DNA of 64,000 nucleotides from Sphingomonas swuensis (lineage in GTDB: Bacteria; Pseudomonadota; Alphaproteobacteria; Sphingomonadales; Sphingomonadaceae): NCBI RefSeq assembly GCF_039538045.1, contig NZ_BAABBQ010000001.1, positions 642,001-706,000 on the forward strand. The letters are read 5' to 3'. Positions 37,202-46,514 of this stretch are shown here, in pieces. Each line of letters begins with the position of its first letter. Positions within the stretch are counted from its first letter, which is position 1. Both the position numbers and the translations under genes were made by a program. A model generated the notes under the pieces. That model was not told where the DNA came from, did not search any database, and saw only the letters and a program-made list of their open reading frames with translations.

Positions 37202-38502
37202 GGCGCTTGCTCGCGCTCTTCCTGCTGGTCGCGCTCGGCAGCTGCTCGGGCACGGAGCGCGGGCAGGGGCTCTACATCCAGCGCTTCTTCGGTGAGTGCA
37301 CCAGCGATTACGGGACCGCGACCGACATCGCCAAGGCCGAAGGCGAGTGCGGGATCATCACGACGATGATCAACGCTTTCCGCGCCGCCCACCCCGAGGC
37401 TCGGGTCAGCCAGAATGTGGTCGCCTGGCCAGGCTACAGCCAGCTCACCGCGCAGCTCGCGGCGCGCCAGCCGCCCGACCTCGTCACCATGCACAGCGGG
37501 GTCATTCCCGACTATGCCGGCAAGGGCCTGCTCGAGTCGGTCGAGCCCTATCTTGCGGCGGCCGGGATCGCTCCAGCCGCCTTCACCCCGGCCTCCCGCC
37601 AGGGGGTGACGTGGAAGGGCCGGATGTACGGGCTTCCGTGGGACACTCACGGCGGGCTGTGGCACGTCAACACCAGGCTGTTCGCCAAGGCCGGGCTGAT
37701 GAAGGACGGCAAGCCGATCCTTCCAACCAGCCCCGAGGAATTGCTCAGCCAAGGCCGCCAGTTTCGAGAGCGGACCGGCAAGCCCTACCTCATCCAGAGC
37801 TTGGTCGGCGATCCGGCGGGCGCGGCACGGACCCTCTACACCTACATGATGGCGCAGGGAGCGCCGATCTTTCCGAGCCCGCGACGGATCCAGCTCGACA
37901 CGCCCGAAGGCCGCCGCGTCGCCGAACTGTTCCGCCAGGTCACCGCCGAAGGGATCGGCACCAGCAACATGGACACGCCTGCCGCCATTGCCGCCTTCAT
38001 GAACGGCGAGGGTGGGGTCTATCCGACCGGGACATGGATGATCGGCCAGTTCGAAACCGAGGAGAAGACTGTCGGCCGGCCGCTCTACAAGAGCTACGGC
38101 GTCTTCCCTTATCCCGCGCTCTACGGGGCCCCGGTGATGTTCGTGTCCGGCCATGCCTGGGTGGTGCCGAAGCGCGAGCGCACCCCGGCCGAGAAGCAGG
38201 CGATCGTCGACTTCTTCCGCTTCATGACCGCGCAAGGGTCCAACTGGGCGCGCACCGGGCATCTGCCGGCGCTGCAGTCGGCAGTGGACAGCCCGGCCTT
38301 CCTGTCGATGCCGCACCGCCGCGACATCGCTCCCGTCGCGCGGATCGGTCGGGCCCTGCCCGACGGGGTCATGCGCCAGAATGCGGTCGAGGGGCTGGTC
38401 GGCGAGGAAATGGCGGCGGCGATTACCGGGCAGAAGCCGGTCGAGCGCGCACTCAGCGACGCCGATCGCCGGGTCAACGAGTTCCTCGCCGAGGTCCAGT
38501 AG
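37198..38502 (+). CDS. ABC importer substrate-binding lipoprotein (sugar)
   Basis: A 434-residue solute-binding protein of the UgpB/MalE class. GTG 37198 opens a lipoprotein signal, (V)RRLLALFLLVALGSC, with Cys near residue 17 as the acylation site. The mature part has WPGYSQLTAQLAARQPPDLV and GVYPTGTWMIGQFE, typical of carbohydrate binders. Open reading upstream to 36454 covers the permease gene in another frame and is not real. It completes the importer and would sit in the periplasm, anchored to the inner membrane. Ligand unknown. Confidence 0.88.
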   Translation: MRRLLALFLLVALGSCSGTERGQGLYIQRFFGECTSDYGTATDIAKAEGECGIITTMINAFRAAHPEARVSQNVVAWPGYSQLTAQLAARQPPDLVTMHSGVIPDYAGKGLLESVEPYLAAAGIAPAAFTPASRQGVTWKGRMYGLPWDTHGGLWHVNTRLFAKAGLMKDGKPILPTSPEELLSQGRQFRERTGKPYLIQSLVGDPAGAARTLYTYMMAQGAPIFPSPRRIQLDTPEGRRVAELFRQVTAEGIGTSNMDTPAAIAAFMNGEGGVYPTGTWMIGQFETEEKTVGRPLYKSYGVFPYPALYGAPVMFVSGHAWVVPKRERTPAEKQAIVDFFRFMTAQGSNWARTGHLPALQSAVDSPAFLSMPHRRDIAPVARIGRALPDGVMRQNAVEGLVGEEMAAAITGQKPVERALSDADRRVNEFLAEVQ

Positions 38503-38642
38503 TCACCCCGCTGCAACATGGGCCCTTCATTCTGGCGCCTAGCCGACACGGCGTCTTGCTCCCCTAAGTCACTAGCGAGTAGCCTCTTGTTTAACAGGGG
38601 CGTGCGGGACTTCCTGGCGCCGGAGAGGCCTGGGGAGAGACC
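38503..38642 (+). promoter_or_regulatory. Leader region of the second TBDR gene
   Basis: 140 bases between the binding-protein stop and the TBDR start, with no gene. A ribosome site GGGGAG lies six bases before ATG 38643. Candidate -35/-10 elements could lie around 38540-38600 (TTGCTC and TAGCGAGTAG are weak). No clear terminator hairpin was seen for the upstream operon, so read-through is possible. Confidence 0.35.
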
Positions 38643-41369
38643 ATGAACATCAAGACCATTGCGCTCGGCACCGTCGGACTGGCGGCGCTGGCGATCGCCA
38701 CGCCCGCCTTCGCGCAGGCCCAGCAGCCGGTCGACCCGACCGTCGAGGCGCAGACCAATCCGGCAGATCCGAACGACGGCGCACCCCAGACCGACGATGC
38801 GGTCGCCAACCAGGAGGAAGGCGAGGCGATCGTCGTCACCGGCCTTCGCCGCTCGCTCCAGTCGGCGCAGAACATCAAGCGCAACAGCGACCAGATCGTC
38901 GACGCCATCGTCGCCGAGGATATCGGCAAGCTGCCCGACGTGACCGCTTCCGCGGCGCTGGCGCGGATCACCGGCGTGCAGGTCAACCGCGCCGCCGCCG
39001 AAGCGTCCGACGTGCAGGTGCGCGGCCTGCCCGACATCAGCACCACCTACAACGGCCGCGAAATCTTCACCGCCAACGACCGTTTTGTCGCGATCCAGGA
39101 CTTCCCGGCCGGCAGCGTCGGCGCACTCGAGGTGTTCAAGTCGTCGACCGCCAACCTCGTCGAGGGCGGTCTCGGCGGGCAGGTCAACGTCCGCTCGCGC
39201 AAGCCGTTCGACTTCCAGGGTTTCGAACTGTCCGGCTCGTTCAATGTCGTCGACTTCACCCAGAAGGACGACAAGGACTGGAACGGCAACATCCTCGTCA
39301 GCAACCGCTGGAAGATGGGCGACGGAAGCGAATTCGGGCTGCTGGTCAACGCGGCCATGACCAACATCGACTTCCTCGACAGCACGCGAGAATCGACCCA
39401 GATCTTCCGCGATCTCGGCGGCGGCCGCTTCATCCCGGACATCAACGGTCTCTTCTACGGAAGCGGCAACCGATATCGCCCCTCGGCCAACTTCGCGGCC
39501 GAGTTCCGCCTCAACCCCGACTTCCGCATGTATGTCGACGGCCTGTGGCAGGGCTATCGCGGGCGTGACAGCAACCAGTGGCTGCTCGTTCCGCTGTTCG
39601 GCGACACCGCGATCAGCAACGTCGTCGTCGGCTCTGACGGCCGGGTGGATTCCGTGACCGGCACCGGCGGCAACAATCCCGACGGCTATTACGAGTTCGT
39701 CAAGCTCAACACCAACACCTACCAGTTCGGCGGCGGCTTCAGCGCCGACCTCGGCGCGGTGCTGTGGACGACCGACATCGCAACCACCGACAGCAAGGTG
39801 AAGCGGCGCCAGATCAACGTCGACTATGCGCTCGCGAGCAGCCCGACGCGCAACGTCGACTTCCAGGTCGGCGGGCCGGGCGGACCGGCGTTCGACTTCC
39901 TCAACTTCGACACGCTCGATCCCAACAACTATCGCTATCGCGGCCTCTTCCTCAACAATGAGGAGCGTAGCGGCAAGGACCTGCAGGTCCGCTCCGACCT
40001 CGAATGGGATACCGGCTTCGCCAACCTTCCCAAGGCGCAGTTCGGAGTCCGCTTCTCCAACCGTAAGGCCGACTTCCAGGGCGGCAGCGATTATCGCGGC
40101 TCGCCCTTCCGCTCGTTCGACGACGTCCCGGTGGAGCTCGCCGAGCGGCCGTGCGGCTTCGACTATGAGAATTACCAGGCCGAGACCTGCTTCCTCGGGC
40201 CCAAATATGGCAACGTCTTCGGCAACAGCCTTGCGCTTGCCCGCTTCGCCGGCTTCGCGACCGACGACATCGCCTATGATCCGCTGCGCGCCTACGACGC
40301 CAAGGAGAAGAGCGCGGCGGTCTACGGCCAGGTCCGCTACGAGTTCGACGCGGGCTTCCCGATCGACGGCCTGATCGGCCTTCGCGCGGTGCACACGGAC
40401 TCGACGGTGAACGGCGTCCGCCGGACTTTCCCGGGCGACACGCGCACCCCCATCTCGGTCTCGAACAAATATACCGACTTCCTGCCCAACGCGAGCATGC
40501 GTCTGCAATTCCGGCGCAACCTGCAGGCGCGTCTGGCTTATACCGAGACCCGCACCCGGGCGAATTTCGCCGACCTCAACCCTGGCTCGACGCTCGACGC
40601 GCCGACCGGCGCCTGTGCGATCAGCGGCCCGACCAGCAGCCAGTGCTTCCGCACCGGCGGCGGCGGAAACCCCGACCTGCAGCCGATCAACAGCCGCAAC
40701 TATGACGCGACGATCGAATATTATTTCGGCCGCCAGGGTCAGCTGAGCGCGGCGATCTTCCGCCGCGAGATCCGCAACTTCATCTTCGGCGGCGTGACCG
40801 ACATTCCCGAGGGGACCACGGTCAACTTCATCCGCTACTCGAGCCCGGTGAACGGCGGGAAGGGCAAGATCAACGGCCTCGAACTCGCCGCGACGACCTT
40901 CTTCGACTACGACTTCCTGCCTCGCTTCGCGCGCGGCTTCGGCGTCCAGGCGAACTACACCTACATCGACGCTTCGACCGAACTGGCGCCGCAGTATTCG
41001 AACAACTTCCCGGGCCAGCAGCGCTTCCCGGGCGTGTCCAAGCATGCCGCCAACCTGATCGGTCTCTACGAGCAGGGCCCGCTCTCGGCGCGGCTTGCCT
41101 ACAACTGGCGTTCGAAGTTCGTTCGCGAATATACCGACAACTTCCAGGGCCAGGCGCCGGTCATCCAGAAGAGCCTCGGCCAGCTCGACTTCTCGGCCAG
41201 CTACACGCCGTTCCGCAACGTGACGGTGGCGTTCGACGCGCTCAACCTGCTTGCCGGAAGCCAGCCGATCCGGACCGAGCGCTACAGCCCGTTCGCGCAG
41301 CAGACCTTCGACTTCCAGACCAAGTATCTGGAGCGTGTCTACTCGCTCGGCATCCGCTTCCGCTACTGA
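38643..41369 (+). CDS. TonB-dependent outer-membrane receptor (carbohydrate-type)
   Basis: A 908-residue receptor. Signal peptide about 1-24 (MNIKTIALGTVGLAALAIATPAFA), linker, and TonB-box-like IVVTG at 63-67, then the plug (IVDAIVAEDIGKLPDVTASA, RITGVQVNR, VRGLPDISTTYNGRE) and a long barrel ending SLGIRFRY with a terminal aromatic. Its plug differs from the receptor at 11269. It precedes three GH43 genes and galactose-catabolic genes, so a plant arabinan or galactan fragment is the likely ligand. The nearby ABC importer could also share it. A strong hairpin follows the stop. Confidence 0.9.
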   Translation: MNIKTIALGTVGLAALAIATPAFAQAQQPVDPTVEAQTNPADPNDGAPQTDDAVANQEEGEAIVVTGLRRSLQSAQNIKRNSDQIVDAIVAEDIGKLPDVTASAALARITGVQVNRAAAEASDVQVRGLPDISTTYNGREIFTANDRFVAIQDFPAGSVGALEVFKSSTANLVEGGLGGQVNVRSRKPFDFQGFELSGSFNVVDFTQKDDKDWNGNILVSNRWKMGDGSEFGLLVNAAMTNIDFLDSTRESTQIFRDLGGGRFIPDINGLFYGSGNRYRPSANFAAEFRLNPDFRMYVDGLWQGYRGRDSNQWLLVPLFGDTAISNVVVGSDGRVDSVTGTGGNNPDGYYEFVKLNTNTYQFGGGFSADLGAVLWTTDIATTDSKVKRRQINVDYALASSPTRNVDFQVGGPGGPAFDFLNFDTLDPNNYRYRGLFLNNEERSGKDLQVRSDLEWDTGFANLPKAQFGVRFSNRKADFQGGSDYRGSPFRSFDDVPVELAERPCGFDYENYQAETCFLGPKYGNVFGNSLALARFAGFATDDIAYDPLRAYDAKEKSAAVYGQVRYEFDAGFPIDGLIGLRAVHTDSTVNGVRRTFPGDTRTPISVSNKYTDFLPNASMRLQFRRNLQARLAYTETRTRANFADLNPGSTLDAPTGACAISGPTSSQCFRTGGGGNPDLQPINSRNYDATIEYYFGRQGQLSAAIFRREIRNFIFGGVTDIPEGTTVNFIRYSSPVNGGKGKINGLELAATTFFDYDFLPRFARGFGVQANYTYIDASTELAPQYSNNFPGQQRFPGVSKHAANLIGLYEQGPLSARLAYNWRSKFVREYTDNFQGQAPVIQKSLGQLDFSASYTPFRNVTVAFDALNLLAGSQPIRTERYSPFAQQTFDFQTKYLERVYSLGIRFRY

Positions 41370-41390
41370 TCAGGAAGCAGGCACTGAAGC

Positions 41391-41422
41391 GGCCGCTCCC
41401 GCCAGTGTGGGGGCGGCCTCTT
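41391..41422 (+). terminator. Rho-independent-like terminator between TBDR and GH43 genes
   Basis: A 10-bp stem with one G-U pair (41391-41400 with 41409-41418), an 8-base loop and TCTT after it, 21 bases after the TBDR stop. It lies between convergent genes and may serve both. Confidence 0.65.
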
Positions 41423-41426
41423 CGTG

Positions 41427-42464
41427 TCAGCCGCGCTCGCCGCCGGGCTTGAGCCCCGGGGCGATGGCCGGCGCGCCATTCTCCCAGCCGAACGGGGCGA
41501 TGTAGAGGAAGCGGCTATCCTGCGACTTGCGGCAGCCGCGGGTGGTCGCCCAGCCGTGGAAGCTGATGAAGGTCCCGCCATTGGCACGGAAGATCGACTG
41601 GTGACCGGGCCCGGACAGGCATCCGACCCCGCCGGCATCGCTGTAGCTTTGAAGAATCGGCTTGGGGCCAGCGTCGGTGCAGGGGCCGAGCGGCCCGCTG
41701 CAGCGCGCCCAGTTCATCGCATAGGGCGACAGCCGCTGATTGTCGTTCCAGCCATAATAGCCGCCCGAGTAGAGCATGGCATAACCCTCGGGCACGCGGA
41801 TCATGGTCGGCGCCTCGATCACCTTTTCTTCCCAGGGGTCCTCGTCGGTCATACCGAGATCCCTAGGCTCGCCGGCAAGCTTCGTGCCGTCGGGTGACAG
41901 CGCCGCGCCCCACAGCCGGCTGCGCTTGCCGATGCGGTTTCCGTCGGCCTTCCAGTAAAGGTAGAGCTTGCCGTCCTTGTCGCGGAACGGGTTCGCGTCG
42001 ATCGATCCGCCAAGCTCGAGCTGGCAGACCAGGGGAGCGGCGGAACGGTCGACGAATGGCCCACGCGCGCTCTGGCTGACCGCGACGCCAAGGCACTGCT
42101 TGTCCTCCTTGGCGTGGTTGGCGGTGTAATAGAGAAGGTAGTTGGCGCCGACCTTCATCACTTCGGGCGCCCAGGTAAAACCGCGCTTCACCCATGGTGC
42201 CAGAGTCGGCATGCCGTCGACGCGCTTGCCCGCGGCGTCCTTGACCGGCTGCCAGGAGACGAGGTCGCTGCTGACCGCCATCGGCAGATTCTCGCCGCTG
42301 TTGGTCGCATAGGCGATGTAGCGGCCGGGTGCCTCCTGCATCACGAAGGCGTCGGGAAAATTCTCGCGCAGGACCGGCTCGAACAGGGGATCCTTGGCCA
42401 AAGCCAGGGAGGGAAGCGCGACACTCGTCGCCAAGAGCACAGCCACCAACGCCACTCGCCGCAC
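41427..42464 (-). CDS. Secreted GH43-family glycosidase (1)
   Basis: A 345-residue five-bladed propeller enzyme with a signal peptide (MRRVALVAVLLATSVALPSLALA). Visible motifs are NFPDAFVMQ (a variant of the DPD region), TWAPEVMKVG and KVIEAPTMIRV with the acid glutamate. GH43 enzymes are arabinosidases, xylosidases or galactosidases; subfamily is not resolvable here. It is probably periplasmic and acts on fragments entering via the TBDR. Only 24 bases separate it from the preceding GH43 gene upstream on the same strand. Confidence 0.8.
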   Translation of the reverse strand: MRRVALVAVLLATSVALPSLALAKDPLFEPVLRENFPDAFVMQEAPGRYIAYATNSGENLPMAVSSDLVSWQPVKDAAGKRVDGMPTLAPWVKRGFTWAPEVMKVGANYLLYYTANHAKEDKQCLGVAVSQSARGPFVDRSAAPLVCQLELGGSIDANPFRDKDGKLYLYWKADGNRIGKRSRLWGAALSPDGTKLAGEPRDLGMTDEDPWEEKVIEAPTMIRVPEGYAMLYSGGYYGWNDNQRLSPYAMNWARCSGPLGPCTDAGPKPILQSYSDAGGVGCLSGPGHQSIFRANGGTFISFHGWATTRGCRKSQDSRFLYIAPFGWENGAPAIAPGLKPGGERG

Positions 42465-42488
42465 GCTTTTGCTCCTTCGTCTCGCCCG

Positions 42489-43844
42489 TCAGGGCACCAG
42501 CTTCGCCTCGTCGCCGTCGAACGACAGTCCAACGGTCAGCAACGCCCGGAAGACGTTATAGCCTCCGGTGCCGGGATGATAGGCGTGGAAGAACAGCCGC
42601 GGCTCGCCCTTGGTGCCGACCGAAACCGAGGCGTGCCCCGGCGCCGACCAGTTGGGGTGCGACTTGAGCAGTGGCTCGGCGGCCTTGCGCCACGGGCCGC
42701 TAATAGTCTCGGCGACCGCATAGCCGATGCCGTAGCTCGAACTGGTGAAGTCATTGCCGGCGTAGAACATGAAGTAGCGGCCATCCTGCCGGGTCAGGTA
42801 CGGGCCCTCAATCAAGTGACCTTCCCAATCGAGGTCATTGGCAAGCAGCAGGTGGCGCTCGCCCTCCAGGCTGCGGCCATCGCTTCCGAGCCTTTGGGCA
42901 TAGATGGGCGTCGACATGTTCTCGACGATCTCGGCCGCGACCCCGCTCGCCTCGAGCGCCGACTTCACCTTGCGCCAGCTGTCGAGCGCCGCCCGGATCA
43001 ACGGCTGCATGAGGAAGAAGCGCTCCATCGGGCGGCGGCTATTGGCGAAGGGCTGGACGGCGGCGCAGAAGGCGGCGGTCCGGCGATCCTGCTCGCTGTC
43101 GAACAGGCGTGTGATGAGTTCTGGCCGCTCGCGCAGGAGACCCGCCAATGGCCGCGGCCAGAGGCTGTTGCTGTCCTTCTTCCACAGCAGCCACGGCTCG
43201 CCCTCCGCATCCACATGGACATGGCTGTCGATCACCGAGCCGGTCAGCAGCGGCGCGCCATTGTCGGTCCATGGACCGGCGGGGTGCGGTGCGCGGGCGA
43301 GGCCGATGCTGAGCGTCCGGTCGGCAGCGCGGGCGGTGTAGCTCAGCCAATATTCCTCGCCGACGCGCGCGATCTCGGGTGCCCAGAAGTCGCCCACCTT
43401 GAAGCCGGCGGCGGTCCAGCCCGGGGTCCCGCCTTCCTCGAACACGAAGCCCTTGGGATCCCAAGTCTCGAGGTCGCGCGAATGAAGGATGGGGAAGGCG
43501 TCGGGCGCATCGTTGCTGGTGGCGACGAGCCACCAGCCGTCGTCGGCCTTCAATACCGCCGGGTCGCCATAGCCCGACAGGATCCGCTCGTTGAGGTTGC
43601 CTGTGATGAGCGGCTTCCACGGCGGTTCGGGATAATCCTCGATCGCGCCTTCGACATGATGCGGTCGGCGAGTACCGAAATCGGCGTGGAGGGCGTCATA
43701 GAATGCCGCGAACGCCTCGGGTTCGGGGCCCTCGATCCGGTAGGACCGCACTCCGCTTCCGTCGCTTGGCGTGACCAGGAGTTCGAAGCCTTCGCCCTTC
43801 TCACGTGGCTCGACGGCGAACGTCATTGGGGGTGCATCGGTCAT
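42489..43844 (-). CDS. GH43-family glycosidase (2), cytoplasmic form
   Basis: A 451-residue GH43-like enzyme without a signal peptide. The catalytic core starts late, with SGYGDPAVLKADDGW near residue 90, then TSNDAPDAFPILHSRDLETW, DFWAPEIARVG and a C-terminal EGPYLTRQDGRYFMFYAGNDF carrying the likely catalytic acid. About 75 N-terminal residues (FAVEPREKGEGFELLV) form an extra domain not typical of the family. ATG 43844 was picked as the first plausible start; a longer frame upstream crosses the divergent GH43 gene and is rejected. Would act on arabino- or galacto-oligosaccharides taken into the cytoplasm. Confidence 0.75.
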   Translation of the reverse strand: MTDAPPMTFAVEPREKGEGFELLVTPSDGSGVRSYRIEGPEPEAFAAFYDALHADFGTRRPHHVEGAIEDYPEPPWKPLITGNLNERILSGYGDPAVLKADDGWWLVATSNDAPDAFPILHSRDLETWDPKGFVFEEGGTPGWTAAGFKVGDFWAPEIARVGEEYWLSYTARAADRTLSIGLARAPHPAGPWTDNGAPLLTGSVIDSHVHVDAEGEPWLLWKKDSNSLWPRPLAGLLRERPELITRLFDSEQDRRTAAFCAAVQPFANSRRPMERFFLMQPLIRAALDSWRKVKSALEASGVAAEIVENMSTPIYAQRLGSDGRSLEGERHLLLANDLDWEGHLIEGPYLTRQDGRYFMFYAGNDFTSSSYGIGYAVAETISGPWRKAAEPLLKSHPNWSAPGHASVSVGTKGEPRLFFHAYHPGTGGYNVFRALLTVGLSFDGDEAKLVP

Positions 43845-43928
43845 GGCGAGGGAAGGTAGGGCAGGGTGCTGGCATAACAAGCGGTCGAGCCAAGCTTTCT
43901 TTGCCCGGAAGCGACGCCTAGGCTGCTG

Positions 43929-44969
43929 ATGATGCGCTTCTTTTCTCTCGCCGCCGCTTTGGCGCTCACCGCCTGCGCGACCCTGCCGCAACCTGCTCGC
44001 TTCCAGAATCCGGTCATCGACCGCGACTTCCCCGACCCGGCGGCGATCCGCGCGGCGGATGGGCACTTCTATGTCTATGCCACCCAGGGCGGCGATCCCA
44101 TTCGCAACATCCAGATTGCCCGCTCGCGCGACCTGGTGACCTGGGAAGATACCGGCGACGCGCTTCCGGTGAAGCCATCCTGGGCGAGCCGCACGCAGGA
44201 CTTCTGGGCGCCCGACATCTATCGTCGTGGGCAGACCTACTATCTCTATTATTCGGCCAAGCCCGATGCTGCGCTGAGCGACGACAAGCGCGGCCTCTGC
44301 CTTGCGGTGGCGACCGCCAGCAGTCCGCAGGGTCCCTTCACCGACAAGGGGTCGCCACTCCAGTGCGGGGAGAGCTTCGTCAACATCGATCCGCACGCCT
44401 TCGACGATCCGGCGACCGGCAAGACCTACCTTTACTGGGGTTCGGGATTCGGCCCGATCAAGGTGCAGGAGCTGGCCTCGGACCGCTTGTCCTTCGCGCC
44501 TGGATCAAAGCCCACCGATCTGGTCGATGTCGTCAGGACCGAGAACACGGCCGAGTACCGGCGGCTGGTCGAGGGCGCCTGGGTGATCCTGCGGAATGGC
44601 ACCTACTACCTCTTCTTCTCGGGCGACAATTGCTGCGGCCCCAAGGCGCATTATGCGGTGATGGTCGCGCGCAGCCGCTCGGCGACGGGGCCGTTCGAGG
44701 TGCGCCCGCGCCCGCTTTACCTCGTTCTCGAGGGCAACGCGCAATGGATCGCGCCGGGGCACAACAGCATCGTCACCGACGACGCGGGCGCCGACTGGAT
44801 CCTCTATCATGGGGTGGACGCGCGCCGGCCGCGTTCGAAGCCGACAGACGACGTCAACACGCGCCGCGTCATGCTGATGGACCGGATCGTCTGGCGCGAC
44901 GGATGGCCGGAGATTGCCGGCAAGAGCCCGGGCAGCGGTCCGCAGCCCGGTCCCACGATCAGACGGTAA
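43929..44969 (+). CDS. Lipoprotein GH43 arabinanase/arabinosidase-like enzyme (3)
   Basis: A 346-residue GH43 protein with a lipoprotein signal (MMRFFSLAAALALTACATLP; Cys16 lipidated). Catalytic base motif DFPDPAAIRA is near residue 36; the second Asp lies in QDFWAPDIYRRG and the acid Glu in LVEGAWVILRNG, all three as expected. Similar to endo-1,5-arabinanases and arabinosidases. It would sit in the periplasm, membrane-anchored. It is divergent from the GH43 at 42489 and converges on the galactose dehydrogenase gene with an 11-base overlap. Confidence 0.85.
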   Translation: MMRFFSLAAALALTACATLPQPARFQNPVIDRDFPDPAAIRAADGHFYVYATQGGDPIRNIQIARSRDLVTWEDTGDALPVKPSWASRTQDFWAPDIYRRGQTYYLYYSAKPDAALSDDKRGLCLAVATASSPQGPFTDKGSPLQCGESFVNIDPHAFDDPATGKTYLYWGSGFGPIKVQELASDRLSFAPGSKPTDLVDVVRTENTAEYRRLVEGAWVILRNGTYYLFFSGDNCCGPKAHYAVMVARSRSATGPFEVRPRPLYLVLEGNAQWIAPGHNSIVTDDAGADWILYHGVDARRPRSKPTDDVNTRRVMLMDRIVWRDGWPEIAGKSPGSGPQPGPTIRR

Positions 44970-45888
44970 TCGCCTCCACCGTCTCGCGCCGGGCGACCAG
45001 CATCGCGTCGGCGACGAGACGGAGCGGCTCGACATCGACCAGGCTCTGTCGTTCGTCGATCAGCCGTGCGAACGTCGCATAGAGGTCGGGATATTCTCCG
45101 ACACTGGTGCCGGGAACCTCGTCTCCATTGAGCAGGAGCCGCGCGCCGCCGTCGAGGAGCTTCAAAGTCGCGCCGTCGCCGGTCTCGATCTCGACCGTCC
45201 ACTCCTCCCCGTCGGTCTTGCGCCAGTCGAGGCTGGCGGTGAGCGGCCCATCGCCTGCCGGGCTGGTGAAGGCGAGGTCGGCGGCGATCGGCGTGTGCGC
45301 GTTGGCGGGGAAGAAGAGCGTCGCGCTCTGCACGAACAAGGGTGCAGGCAGGATCGCAGTGGCAACCGAGAAGGCGTTGATGCCCGGGTCGAATACGCCG
45401 AAGCCGCCCGGTTCGAAGACCCACTGCTGGCCGGGGTGCCACTTGTGCACATCCTCGTGCCAGGTGATCCGCATGGAGCGAATTCGCTGTCCCGCCAGCA
45501 GCTTTCTCGCGGAGGCGACGCCCGCATTGTGCTGCGCGTGCCAGGTGGTGAATAGCGTCGTGCCCTTGGCGTCGGCCAGGCGGCGCAGTTCCTCGACCTC
45601 GCCGAGCGTCGCGCAGGGTGGCTTCTCGAGCAGGAGGTGAAGCCCGCGCGCGATGCAGTCGCGAGCGATCTCGAAGCGCGGCCCGGGCGGGGTGGTGATC
45701 GCTGCCGCGTCGAGCGCGATATTAGAGGCGAGCAGCTCGGCGGTGTCGGTGAAGTTCGGCGCCGGACCCTTGCCCTGGCGGCTGACGCTCGCGGCGACCT
45801 CGAACCGACCGCTTCCCTCGATTGCCGGGACATGCTGGTCCTCGGCGATCTTTCCGAAGCCGATGATGGCGGTGCGGATCGGCTTCAC
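44959..45888 (-). CDS. D-galactose (L-arabinose) 1-dehydrogenase, Gfo/Idh/MocA family
   Basis: A 309-residue NAD(P)-dependent sugar dehydrogenase. AIIGFGKIAEDQHVPAI gives the Rossmann loop; LLEKPPCATL is the family lysine motif and HPGQQWVFEPGGFGVFDPG is specific for D-galactose/L-arabinose 1-dehydrogenases of this family. It makes the aldonolactone, the first step of the De Ley-Doudoroff pathway. GTG 45888 overlaps the stop of the aldolase gene (GTGA) and the dgoA and dgoK genes precede it in the same operon. Whether galactose or arabinose is preferred cannot be read. Confidence 0.85.
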   Translation of the reverse strand: MKPIRTAIIGFGKIAEDQHVPAIEGSGRFEVAASVSRQGKGPAPNFTDTAELLASNIALDAAAITTPPGPRFEIARDCIARGLHLLLEKPPCATLGEVEELRRLADAKGTTLFTTWHAQHNAGVASARKLLAGQRIRSMRITWHEDVHKWHPGQQWVFEPGGFGVFDPGINAFSVATAILPAPLFVQSATLFFPANAHTPIAADLAFTSPAGDGPLTASLDWRKTDGEEWTVEIETGDGATLKLLDGGARLLLNGDEVPGTSVGEYPDLYATFARLIDERQSLVDVEPLRLVADAMLVARRETVEAITV

Positions 45889-46514
45889 TTGGCGACGCCC
45901 GCGACATAGGCCTGGGCCCGCGCATGCACTTCGTCGGCGCTTCGTCCCGGCGCGTAGAGACCCGAGCCGAGCCCGAAGCCATTCGCTCCCGCTTCGAGCC
46001 ACGGACGCATGTTGTCGGGCTGAATGCCGCCGACAGCGAGGATCGGCACTGCCTTGGGCAGGACCGCCCGCTGCGCCTTGAGGAACGCGGGCGACGCCCC
46101 CTCTGCCGGGAACAGCTTCAGCGCCTGCGCGCCCGCCTCGAGCGCGACGAAGGCTTCGGACGGGGTGAAATAGCCGGGTGCCGCGACCAGTCCGGCATCG
46201 ACCGCGGCGGCGATGACCTTGGCGTCGGTGTTGGGCGCGACGATCAGCCGCCCGCCCGAATCCATCACCCTCGCGACGCTCAGCGGGTCGAGCACCGTTC
46301 CTCCGCCAACCAGCGCGCGATCGCCGATTGCATCGGCCAGTGCCCGGATCGAGTTGAACGGATCGGGGCTGTTGAGCGGCACCTCGATGATCCGGATGCC
46401 CGCCGCGAGGATCGCCTGACCGACCGCGACGACCTCGTCCGGGGTCACTCCGCGGATGATTGCGACCAGCGGGCATTCGGCAAGGTAGGTGGTGAACTCC
46501 TGTTCCGCGGTCAT
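45885..46514 (-). CDS. dgoA: 2-dehydro-3-deoxy-6-phosphogalactonate aldolase
   Basis: A 209-residue class I aldolase of the KDPG/KDPGal type that splits 2-keto-3-deoxy-6-phosphogalactonate to pyruvate and glyceraldehyde-3-phosphate. PLVAIIRGVTPDE is near residue 15, IEVPLNSPDP in the middle and ALKLFPAEGASP with the Schiff-base Lys (about 138) near the C-terminal third. NSPDP in place of the TLRTP seen in KDPG aldolase favours the galactonate enzyme. ATG 46514 overlaps the dgoK stop by 4 bases, and its own stop overlaps the dehydrogenase gene. Confidence 0.92.
   Translation of the reverse strand: MTAEQEFTTYLAECPLVAIIRGVTPDEVVAVGQAILAAGIRIIEVPLNSPDPFNSIRALADAIGDRALVGGGTVLDPLSVARVMDSGGRLIVAPNTDAKVIAAAVDAGLVAAPGYFTPSEAFVALEAGAQALKLFPAEGASPAFLKAQRAVLPKAVPILAVGGIQPDNMRPWLEAGANGFGLGSGLYAPGRSADEVHARAQAYVAGVAK

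Noticed and set aside
38121..41045. A 974-codon minus-strand open frame
   Set aside because: Antisense to the second TBDR, whose signal peptide, plug and barrel are convincing; the antisense product is Val/Ala/Glu repetitive.
42847..43300. Possible frameshift in the GH43 enzyme at 42489-43844
   Set aside because: The reading frame is continuous, with GH43 motifs before and after this stretch; the insert between blades is simply long.
45885..46514. KDPG aldolase of the Entner-Doudoroff pathway (eda)
   Set aside because: The neighbours are dgoK and galactose dehydrogenase, and the I-E-V-P-L-N-S-P-D-P motif fits the galactonate aldolase better.
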